Positions 1-6,903 of a DNA stretch of 6,903 nt are shown piece after piece (positions within the stretch are counted from its first letter, which is position 1; every line of letters begins with the position of its first letter). Under the pieces are notes generated by a model that was given only the letters and a program-made list of their open reading frames with translations, had not been told where the DNA came from and made no database searches. The translations under genes were made by a program, and so were the position numbers. Source of the DNA: Prolixibacteraceae bacterium. Lineage in GTDB: Bacteria > Bacteroidota > Bacteroidia > Bacteroidales > Prolixibacteraceae. The stretch is taken from positions 5,517-12,419 of the forward strand of contig DMFR01000006.1 in assembly GCA_003450125.1 (NCBI GenBank), given 5' to 3'.

Positions 1-2045
1 GGATCACCCGAAGTGTTTTTTAAAGCCTGCAGCCTGATATAACGGGCATAGACGGGCAAAATAATCTTGCTTTGCCACACCGGGTTATTTTTAATGTTGG
101 GGAATTCACCTTCATCTACCAGCTTCCATTCTATATTGTCCTGTGAAATATAAAACCGATAGTTAGTAATGATTCCAGAGCTCCATTTATTTTGATCAGG
201 AAGGTATCTGAAACCACATACATTGTATTTGTTCCCTAAGTCGATGGTGATATCTAAGGGCATTTTTTTATCGCCCCGTTGGTGCCATACAGTCGATGGG
301 TTTCCGTCCAGAATTGAATAGGCCTTCTGATCATCAGTTCCCACTATTTTCCAATCTTTACGGCAGATGTCGAATCTTTCATGACCTACAGGACTGCTTT
401 TTCTTGTCGCAGGATCGTAAGCAATGGCTTTTACTTCTACTTTTCCCTCTGTTTGAACATGACGTGAATATATTTTTGATTCCAGGGTAGGTTCGCTTCC
501 ATCTATAGAGTAGTAAAAAATAGGCCCAATATCATCTGATGTTATACTGATTTCTCCTACTTGGTTTCTCGTGATTAAGGGTGCATCCAGGAATACCGGG
601 GCATTATAAATTCCAATATTGGAAATGACAGGGCAACTCTTGGAATCGGTGATGCTGAAACGAACCTCTGTTGCTTTTACACTGGGAAAACGAAGTATAC
701 GTTTATACCCAATGGTCGTTGCTTTGGCCACCTCTTTCCAGCTTCCGTCCACAAGGGCTTCAACGGTAAAGCCTTTTACACGTTGTCCCAAAGGAATATA
801 TTCCTGCACCAGAAACCGGTTGAACAAAGTTGGTTTTCCTAAATCTATGGTCAATGAAGCTTTTGTTACATTGTCATCGGTCGCCCAATAGGTGTCTTTA
901 TTGTTGTCTATTGTCCTGCCTGCTTCAAATTCATTTGCATTCCCACGAACATTGGAAGCTTCTGCCTTCCTCTTTTCTGCAAGATTGACAGCAAAAGATT
1001 CTTTCACTGCCTTGCCAAATTCAAGGGCTGCCTTTTCGTCATTAGGATGGATCAGACCATTGGGCATAATCGGGAAGTTGAGCAACAACGAGCCATTGCT
1101 CCCTATGGAATGATAGTAAGTATCCATTAAATGCGGTACCGTTTTAACTTTCGAGTCTTCACTGGGGTGGTAGAACCACTCTGGTCTGATGGAAGTATTC
1201 ACTTCGGCAGGTACCCATGCATTTCCGTTTTCCAGACCGAAATGCAACATCCCCCAATCGACTTCACCTGTAGCATTGAGCAAGCTCCAGTTTGTTTCGC
1301 CAACAGCGCCTTCTTCAGTACCCACCCAACGAAGATCGCCCCTCTCTCCTCCATCGTTCCAGATGACAATATTGGGCTGTAACTTGCGGATCAGCGCATA
1401 GGTATTCTTCCAGTCATAATAGGTGGTACGGTCAATGGTGCGCGTTTCATTGGCTCCTCCATAGTATCCTGAACCTCCGTTGGCTCCGTCAAACCATATT
1501 TCAAAGATTGGCCCATAGTTGGTAAGCAGTTCGGTGAGTTGATTTCGGAAATAGGTAATGTATTCAGATTTTCCGTAATCAGAACTGTTTCTGTCCCAGG
1601 GAGACAAATAGATTCCCAATTTCAGGCCGTACTCTTTACAGGCATCAGCCATTTCACGGATCACATCGCCCTTGCCATTTTTCCATGGAGCATTTTTTAC
1701 AGAATACTCGGTATATTTAGAAGGCCAAAGGCAAAAACCACAGTGGTGCTTTGCCGTAATGATGATTCCTTTCATCCCTGCATCTTTGCAGATGCGTGCC
1801 CACTGACGACAATCCAATTTTTCAGGATTAAACAGCTTTATATCTTCATTGCCATTGCCCCACGATTGGTCAGTATAGGTATTTAAGGAGAAATGAACAA
1901 ACGCATAATATTCCATTTCCTGCCATTTCAACTGGTTTTCTGAAGGTACAGGGCTAAAAGAAGCCGGAGCTTGTGTCTGGGCATAGCTAATGTTCACCAT
2001 ACCAAGAAGTGCTATAATTGCGTATAAAATAAATCGGTTTATCAT
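1..2045 (-). CDS. GH29 alpha-L-fucosidase with two F5/8-type C domains, 3' end cut by contig edge
   Basis: Predicted exported exo-alpha-L-fucosidase that releases fucose from glycan ends. The frame is open for 681 codons with no stop before base 1. Residues 1-22 form a signal peptide with likely cleavage at SYA|QTQ. The GH29 barrel covers about 35-345: HFSLNTYTDQSWG (His51), TAKHHCGFCLWPSKYTEYSV (His100, His101) and EIWFDGANG, whose Asp186 is the expected nucleophile. The Gly/Tyr-rich segment after it (about 190-206) and RWVGTEEG resemble GH29 subfamily B (alpha-1,3/1,4-fucosidases); Glu244 is the inferred acid/base. An F5/8 C (CBM32-like) domain spans about 357-480, a chitobiase-C/Fn3-like segment (YYSIDGSEPT) about 485-558, and a second F5/8 C domain begins near 562. 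That last domain breaks off after ARYIRLQALKNTSGD, so perhaps 10-20 residues are missing. The start ATG overlaps the GH2 stop, so translation is probably coupled. Family is near certain; subfamily B and linkage are inferred. Confidence 0.94.
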   Translation of the reverse strand, partial: MINRFILYAIIALLGMVNISYAQTQAPASFSPVPSENQLKWQEMEYYAFVHFSLNTYTDQSWGNGNEDIKLFNPEKLDCRQWARICKDAGMKGIIITAKHHCGFCLWPSKYTEYSVKNAPWKNGKGDVIREMADACKEYGLKLGIYLSPWDRNSSDYGKSEYITYFRNQLTELLTNYGPIFEIWFDGANGGSGYYGGANETRTIDRTTYYDWKNTYALIRKLQPNIVIWNDGGERGDLRWVGTEEGAVGETNWSLLNATGEVDWGMLHFGLENGNAWVPAEVNTSIRPEWFYHPSEDSKVKTVPHLMDTYYHSIGSNGSLLLNFPIMPNGLIHPNDEKAALEFGKAVKESFAVNLAEKRKAEASNVRGNANEFEAGRTIDNNKDTYWATDDNVTKASLTIDLGKPTLFNRFLVQEYIPLGQRVKGFTVEALVDGSWKEVAKATTIGYKRILRFPSVKATEVRFSITDSKSCPVISNIGIYNAPVFLDAPLITRNQVGEISITSDDIGPIFYYSIDGSEPTLESKIYSRHVQTEGKVEVKAIAYDPATRKSSPVGHERFDICRKDWKIVGTDDQKAYSILDGNPSTVWHQRGDKKMPLDITIDLGNKYNVCGFRYLPDQNKWSSGIITNYRFYISQDNIEWKLVDEGEFPNIKNNPVWQSKIILPVYARYIRLQALKNTSGD
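2042..2045 (-). other. ATGA stop/start overlap between GH2 and GH29 genes
   Basis: On the minus strand the fucosidase ATG (2045-2043) shares two bases with the GH2 stop TGA (2044-2042). The preceding bases, inside the end of the GH2 gene, are A/G-rich (GAAGAAAAACAAAA), a weak ribosome-binding context normal for Bacteroidota. The start is supported because a standard signal peptide follows at once. The overlap implies one transcript and probable termination-reinitiation coupling, which would keep the two exo-enzymes at related levels. Coupling itself is inferred. Confidence 0.85.
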
Positions 2046-4495
2046 TTTTGTTTTTCTTCGATTGTTGATTTAATGTCTATTTCAGCATCGGCCAGGCCAG
2101 GAGAAGTTACCTGCAATTTGATAGTTCCTGCATTGTATTTACTTTTTATCACCACCAAAGCTTGTCCCTTCCAGGCTTTACGGGTATTGCCCACATAGGG
2201 GTCGGTATCTTTGATATCGGCATTATCCACCCCGGCAATTGTACCAGCACCTTCAATTTTAAAATGCAATCGGTTTGAGGCATTGGGTTGATGGTTCCCG
2301 TCCTTGTCAGTTACCTCAATTGTCACAAAGGACAAATCCTGCCCATTGGCCAGTATTTCTTTTCTATCAGCAGTAAGTTTTAATTTTGCCCCATCGCCTG
2401 AAGTTTGCAGAATGGTCGATTCAATTTCAGCGTTTTTCTCTACACCAACAGCTTTTAATAAACCAGGCGAATAGGGCACGGAAAAGGTAGCCTTAAACTG
2501 TTGTTCAACGCTTGTAAGGTGCTCTCCGATCAATTTATTGTCAAGGTAGAGCCTAACCTTTGGATATTTGGAATACACTTCCACCTGAATGTCTCTACCT
2601 TCAAAACCGGGCCATGTCCAACTTTCCCAGGTGGGCCATACCGACCACCAGGTTTCTTTTATTTCCAGTGGTTCAGGATTAGGTTCCTTCACAGCCATGT
2701 ATAGCTTTTCAGTGTTATTGTATAACATACTCCTATAGTGCGATATAGGTTTTCTCCATCCAATCAAATCAATATCCCCACAATAAGCGCCATGCCAGGG
2801 GAAGAAATCATTTTCCCAATGTTGTCCGGGGACATCACCTGAGTAATACCAACGGCCTATAGATGATTCGCCAAAATAATCCATGGCAGTCCAAACAAAA
2901 TCCCCAATCACGCTATTGTTTCCCTGCACCAATTTCCAATTGGCAAATGCATCGCGCGGGTATGACTCTGTCTGGACAATTACGCGTGAAGGAACCCTTT
3001 TATGGTCATCAGGAGCGCTGTTGAGGTGATAATTGTAACCCGCCACATCATGAACTGCCATCAATGGGTCAAACACAGTCCAATCATCTCCCCAACCTAC
3101 AATAGCGGAAGTAACAGGGCGTGTATCATCTATTTTTTTAATCGCGCCGGCAAGCATTTTTGCAGTTTCTATAGCCTGAGGTTCCTTTCTTTCGGGTATT
3201 TCATTACCTATGCTCCACATGAATACAGAAGGATGATTGCGGTCACGTAGCACCATTGATTCCAAATCACGTTGCCACCAAAGGTCGAAATACTTGGAAT
3301 AATCAAACTTATTTTTCCCTACTTTCCAACAATCAAATGATTCGTCCATGACCAACAGACCCAGTCTATCGCAAGCTTCAAGGAAAGCCTCTGATGGAGG
3401 ATTGTGAGATGTCCTTACGGCATTAAAACCGGCAGCTTTAAGCAGTTCTATCCTGCGCTCCTCGGCACGATCAAATGCTGCAGCGCCTAAGCAGCCATTG
3501 TCATGGTGAACACATCCACCATTAATTTTTACTGTTTGGCCGTTAAGCTGAAATCCGTTTTCAGCTGTAAATTTGATAGAACGAATGCCAAACTTTGTAT
3601 TCGTATCGTCAACAACCTGTTTGTCATTTATTACCTGTACTTGGGCATCGTATAAATTGGGAGTATCAATTGACCACAATACCGGATTGGATACATGAAT
3701 GGTTTGTGTAACTTCTTTTTCGCTATTTGCAGCAAGTTCTACTTTTGTTTGATGGTCACCTGCTTCTTTTTTGTTTGGAGCAAAAATCCGGGTTTTAACA
3801 ACTATACTTTGGGGAGAAGTGGTCTCATTTTTCACTACAATTTTAACCTGTACAGTTGCTTTTTTTGATAAGACCTCGGGAGTGGAAATGCCTACACCCC
3901 ATTGCGCCACATGAACAGGGTTTGTAACCATCATCCAAACATGTCGATAAATTCCTGAACCACTATACCACCGACAGTTTACCTGCTGCGAATTGTCAAC
4001 CCGGACAGCAATAACATTTTCCTTGTCAATATCCAGATAGGGTGTCAGGTCATAACTGAACGAGGAATAACCATAGGGATAAACACCCAGTGATTTTCCA
4101 TTGATAAATACTTCAGAGTTCATATAAACACCTTCGAAATAAATGGAAATGATTTTATTTTTCCATTCTCCGGGGACTTTGAATGTTTTGCGATACCAAC
4201 CTATACCTGCCGGAAAAAAACCACCCGCATTCCCTGTTAGGTTTTTGGGGTTTATTTTACCCTCAATGCTCCAATCGTGGGGTAAGTCGAGGGTGCGCCA
4301 ACTCATGTCATTAAAATCCTTTAACTTGGCAGCAGTAGTGTCGCCTAAAAAGAATTTCCAATTGAAATCGAATAATTGCTTTCTATCCATATCATTTTGC
4401 GCATAGCCTGAAAAAGCGCTTATCAATAGCATGAATACCAATACGATTTGTTTTGAATAACGAGATTTGCTTTTAAATGAATTTAGTCTGTACAT
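2042..4495 (-). CDS. GH2 family glycoside hydrolase, beta-galactosidase type, complete
   Basis: Predicted periplasmic or surface retaining exo-beta-glycosidase of 817 residues, most likely a beta-galactosidase. A signal peptide ends at SGYA|QND (cleavage after residue 32). The GH2 sugar-binding jelly roll covers about 38-195 (LPHDWSIEG, GIGWYRKTF, CRWYSGSGIYR), the immunoglobulin-like domain about 197-305, and the barrel about 308-600. Barrel motifs include RTSHNPP, LVMDESFDCW and MWSIGNEIPER. Glu432 is the expected acid/base and Glu510 in VIVQTES the nucleophile; the 78-residue spacing is normal for GH2. A DUF4982-like domain follows (about 614-685, WWSVWPTWESW), then a GH2 C-terminal Ig-like domain (about 702-805). 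This layout is common in Bacteroidota and much shorter than E. coli LacZ. The gene starts 26 bp after the beta-helix gene and overlaps the fucosidase by 4 bp. No strong Shine-Dalgarno is visible; the upstream stretch is A-rich. Family is secure. Substrate is not: some GH2 members cleave glucuronides, mannosides or other beta-sugars. Confidence 0.95.
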   Translation of the reverse strand: MYRLNSFKSKSRYSKQIVLVFMLLISAFSGYAQNDMDRKQLFDFNWKFFLGDTTAAKLKDFNDMSWRTLDLPHDWSIEGKINPKNLTGNAGGFFPAGIGWYRKTFKVPGEWKNKIISIYFEGVYMNSEVFINGKSLGVYPYGYSSFSYDLTPYLDIDKENVIAVRVDNSQQVNCRWYSGSGIYRHVWMMVTNPVHVAQWGVGISTPEVLSKKATVQVKIVVKNETTSPQSIVVKTRIFAPNKKEAGDHQTKVELAANSEKEVTQTIHVSNPVLWSIDTPNLYDAQVQVINDKQVVDDTNTKFGIRSIKFTAENGFQLNGQTVKINGGCVHHDNGCLGAAAFDRAEERRIELLKAAGFNAVRTSHNPPSEAFLEACDRLGLLVMDESFDCWKVGKNKFDYSKYFDLWWQRDLESMVLRDRNHPSVFMWSIGNEIPERKEPQAIETAKMLAGAIKKIDDTRPVTSAIVGWGDDWTVFDPLMAVHDVAGYNYHLNSAPDDHKRVPSRVIVQTESYPRDAFANWKLVQGNNSVIGDFVWTAMDYFGESSIGRWYYSGDVPGQHWENDFFPWHGAYCGDIDLIGWRKPISHYRSMLYNNTEKLYMAVKEPNPEPLEIKETWWSVWPTWESWTWPGFEGRDIQVEVYSKYPKVRLYLDNKLIGEHLTSVEQQFKATFSVPYSPGLLKAVGVEKNAEIESTILQTSGDGAKLKLTADRKEILANGQDLSFVTIEVTDKDGNHQPNASNRLHFKIEGAGTIAGVDNADIKDTDPYVGNTRKAWKGQALVVIKSKYNAGTIKLQVTSPGLADAEIDIKSTIEEKQK

Positions 4496-4521
4496 ACATC
4501 CGGGTTTATATTTTCGTTGAT
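4496..4521 (-). other. 26-bp intergenic spacer between beta-helix and GH2 genes
   Basis: This short A/T-rich spacer (minus strand ATCAACGAAAATATAAA, then CCCGG just before the start region) has no hairpin-plus-T-run terminator and no recognisable Bacteroidota promoter (TTTG plus TAnnTTTG). The GH2 gene is therefore most likely transcribed from upstream with the beta-helix gene. An A-rich block about 10-17 bases before the ATG at 4495 is the only candidate ribosome-contact sequence. Confidence 0.6.
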
Positions 4522-6833
4522 TTAATTTAATTGTATCATATTCTGAGGTGCAATAACAATTGTTTCTTTTTGGTTCCTGAAAACAACTATTTCCAAAGGT
4601 TTTGTCAGATCGGCCTGCATGGTGGCATTCTGTAAATCATCCAGATTGCCTATCGATATTCCATTAAACTTCAGGATCACATCATTTTCGTGAAGGATAT
4701 TGCTCATTCTGTTATTGGGCTTATCAATTGAAATAACATATACCCCACGTTCGGTATCCATACCCGTAGCAGAGCGTTCACCCAGAGTTTCCAGGTTCTT
4801 GACATGCCACCCCTGCCATTCAATAATATTGATTGGGGCATTCTCCACTTTTACAAGGGGTAAAGTTATCCGGGGCGTTTTGGCCAATCGTTTCAATTCC
4901 GGAGAAACAACCCCAAAACAATCCATACAGAAATTCTGGAAGCCCAAGCGAAAAACAGCACTTCCATTGTCCTTTACCCTGAAATCTCCATGCTCCGGGT
5001 CCTGAAAATCGACCGTACACACAATTGAATGCTTATCGATTCCACTCATTTGATCACCCTTTAATGCAGTGCTGTCGGTAAAGATGTTATAATCAACCAT
5101 TGCACCCCAAGCTGGCAGGTTGATGGGTTTGTATGGCCCCATCACGATGTTCCGGGTAAAAACATCGCCACTGTTTTCGAACCACACATGCGGATGAAAT
5201 GTATTATTGACCAAAATATTGTTTTCCACATTGCGATAAAACCCCTCACGAAGTTTTATACCTCCATTCAGACAAAGATTATTGTAAATATGATAATTAC
5301 TAGAACCATCATCTAAGCCGATATCCCAGCCACGGTCACAACGGAAACGGTTATTTCGGATAATGGTGGTTGAAATAGCATCTACCAAAATCAGCGAAGG
5401 TTCCTTTGCTACTATCTTGTTCATTTCTTTACGATCCGGATGCCAGTAACGGTCACGCCCCCAAGAGTTAAACGATCCATGGTCACCCGTTTCTTTCACG
5501 GTTTCGAACACATCGTTGTATTCTATGATATGTCCTCCCCATGTACCTTCGCTTACATTAATACCTGACCGTGGCATATCATAGATGCTATTGTGGCTCA
5601 CGGTGATTGACTTGCACATAGATAGCTCAACACCAGTAACCTGTTTCTCGAACAAACCGATGGGGTGGATAAGATTGTCATAAACCAGGCAATTGGCAGG
5701 ATAATTACTTGTTTTGGGACCAACTTCCCGGTCCATTTGGTCTATTGGGGTAAAATTGTGATAGTTAAACACCGGAGAACGCACCGCATTGGCATCACCG
5801 ACAAAACAAATGGCACTGGCTCCAATTTGTGTAATGTGTGATCCCGAAATACCAGAATTCAGGTTGTAATTGGAAAAGAATACCGAATTGCCGCCCAAGT
5901 TATGCAAGTAACAACCCTCCAAATGACAGCTTTCCGTACCTTCAAAAACGATAGCACCACCACGGTATATTGTCCAGTCAGAGCGTAGCAACGGCTCGTA
6001 TTTCTCCATGAAAGTCCGTGCAGCTTGTGTAAATTCAATGTTTTTTATCGTGATATTCATGACCGGTTCCTGCTCTGTACCCCTGAATTCAACCAATTGT
6101 TTTAGCTTTGCAACCTCAAATATTGATTTGGTAATGTCTTCGCTGGGCAAAGGATAATAATATAAAATAGCCTGACCGGTATCGTAATACCATTCTCCCG
6201 GCGCATCCAACTCCTCGAATATATTCTCGACCATCCGGTTATCAGGGCTCAAGCCATCCGGGCGGTTGTTCTGCCATCCACCCTCCAGTTTCAGGATGCC
6301 TTGGTCATTTTTTCCGGTAATCCGGTAATGAAAATCGCCCCAATCGTTGACATGCATAGCGTGAAGATAACCTCCCGATGGGTTTTTCCATGTTTTCACG
6401 CGCTCAGGTGAAGTAGCATCTGCCGATGTTCCATTGAACCTTACGGCTAAAGAGTCAAAATTCGGATAACGGGCCATGTGAAGGATTTTCCCGTTACCAA
6501 TCAGCATATCAATTGACATATCTGGCGAGACTTTCGCTTGCATTATTCCATTTTTGTAGGGCTGCCATTGAAGTTTAAGCTGAACACCTCCGCAAATCAC
6601 TGCATGTTCGCCAGGATAGGAACACAAGGTCAGCATTTTATCCTTATTGCCATCCTCTGGCGTAAAAATCAATGTTTTATCCAGTCTATATTCTCCTCCC
6701 CGCAAATAGATGGTTACTTCGCCTTTTTGTCTGCGTGCTTTATTCTGGGCTGTTTTTATGCTTTTGAAAGGCGCTTTCTCTGAACCATTATTTTTATCAT
6801 TCCCCTTAAATGAAACAAAATAGGTGGTTTGTG
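4522..6833 (-). CDS. Right-handed parallel beta-helix protein with C-terminal PDZ-like domain, 5' end missing
   Basis: Predicted exported carbohydrate-active beta-helix protein of unknown exact activity. The open frame reaches an ATG at 6870, but codons upstream of 6834 are sequencing adapter. Native sequence begins near A|QTTYF, which looks like the signal-peptidase site, so probably only the start codon and most of the signal peptide (some 20 residues) are lost. Numbered from the artificial Met: VSFKGNDKNNGSEKAPFKSI with LRGGEYRL and SYPGEHAVICGG (20-95) is the N-terminal cap of many beta-helix glycosidases. NGKILHMARYPN (126-137) is a typical strand of such proteins. Asn-rich coils (SHNSIYD, IEYNDVF, IRNNRF, VENNILVNN) run over about 268-600. 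A candidate active-site region is GDHGSFNSWGRD (462-473) with WDIGLDDGSSN and KLREG (Asp520, Asp521, Glu542). A PDZ-like domain lies at about 684-778 (RGVYVISID, LHENDVILKFNG). GH141, GH120-like or uncatalogued beta-helix families all remain possible. Fold confidence is high, function low. Confidence 0.85.
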
Positions 6834-6903
6834 CTCTTATACACATCTCCGAGCCCACGAGACTAGGCATGATCTCGTATGCCGTCTTCTGCTTGAAAAA
6901 AAC
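6834..6903. other. Illumina Nextera adapter read-through at contig end (artefact)
   Basis: On the plus strand, 6834-6848 (CTCTTATACACATCT) is the inner part of the 19-bp Nextera mosaic end. Bases 6849-6863 (CCGAGCCCACGAGAC) are the i7-side adapter. Bases 6864-6871 (TAGGCATG) match the Nextera N706 index. Bases 6872-6895 are the P7 sequence (ATCTCGTATGCC... to ...TTCTGCTTG), and 6896-6903 is the A run (then C) seen when a read passes the end of the library molecule. The outer four bases of the mosaic end (CTGT) are absent, so the join to genomic DNA at about 6833/6834 is not a clean tagmentation junction and may be an assembly join. None of this belongs to the organism. The segment should be trimmed, and the ATG inside the index (6870-6868) must not be used as a gene start. 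Confidence 0.98.

Noticed and set aside
296..1886. Several plus-strand open frames of 64-115 codons opposite the fucosidase gene
   Set aside because: They lie antisense to a continuous GH29 frame with conserved motifs, have no recognisable domains and look like shadows.
2501..4406. Plus-strand open frames antisense to the GH2 gene
   Set aside because: They overlap the clearly coding GH2 frame and encode low-complexity, unfamiliar peptides.
4475..4499. A second ATG at 4499 on the minus strand, four bases before the GH2 start
   Set aside because: It is in another frame and reads only MYVQTKFI before a stop. The ATG at 4495 leads straight into a signal peptide and the GH2 protein.
4496..4521. 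Possible terminator or promoter between the beta-helix and GH2 genes
   Set aside because: The 26-bp spacer has no inverted repeat with a T-run and no TTTG/TAnnTTTG promoter pair.
4700..5020. Overlapping open frames on both strands inside the 3' part of the beta-helix gene
   Set aside because: The main frame encodes the end of the beta-helix and the PDZ-like domain without a break; the alternatives have no support.
5200..5800. Repeated Asn-rich motifs in the beta-helix protein as DNA tandem repeats
   Set aside because: The similarity is at the level of coil structure only; the nucleotide sequence is not repeated.
6834..6848. The mosaic-end sequence read as a natural Tn5/IS50 transposon end
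   Set aside because: It is directly followed by the i7 adapter, index and P7 sequence, which exist only in sequencing libraries, so it is an in vitro artefact.

Overview
The window is a 6.9-kb contig fragment, most likely from a Bacteroidota genome or metagenome bin. Three large genes all lie on the minus strand. They encode exported carbohydrate-active proteins of the kind found in Bacteroidota polysaccharide-utilization loci. The organism call rests on the protein families, on moderately AT-rich DNA without strong Shine-Dalgarno sites, and on predicted Ala|Gln signal-peptidase cleavage sites in all three proteins.

In transcription order (right to left): (1) a parallel beta-helix protein with a C-terminal PDZ-like domain, about 6833 down to 4522, missing its 5' end; (2) a complete GH2 family glycosidase of beta-galactosidase type, 4495 down to 2042; (3) a GH29 alpha-L-fucosidase with two F5/8-type (CBM32-like) domains, 2045 to beyond base 1, missing its extreme C-terminus. 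The first gap is 26 bp and the second junction is a 4-bp ATGA overlap, so the three probably form one operon. There is no SusC/SusD pair, sensor-regulator, sulfatase or transporter in the window. No RNA gene, CRISPR array, mobile element or terminator was seen, and no gene-free stretch exceeds 300 bases.

The right-hand end (about 6834-6903) is not biological. It is an Illumina Nextera read-through: transposon mosaic end, i7 adapter, an 8-base index, the P7 sequence and a run of A. The apparent ATG of the beta-helix ORF lies inside the index, so its first 12 residues (MPSLVGSEMCIR) are translated adapter. The true gene starts beyond the contig.

Together the genes suggest stepwise removal of fucose and a beta-linked sugar such as galactose from a branched fucosylated glycan. 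The beta-helix protein would be a third hydrolase or lyase of uncertain specificity. The substrate cannot be fixed from this sequence. I found no convincing new system; the most notable points are the adapter chimera and the beta-helix/PDZ fusion with its conserved-looking Asp/Glu cluster.
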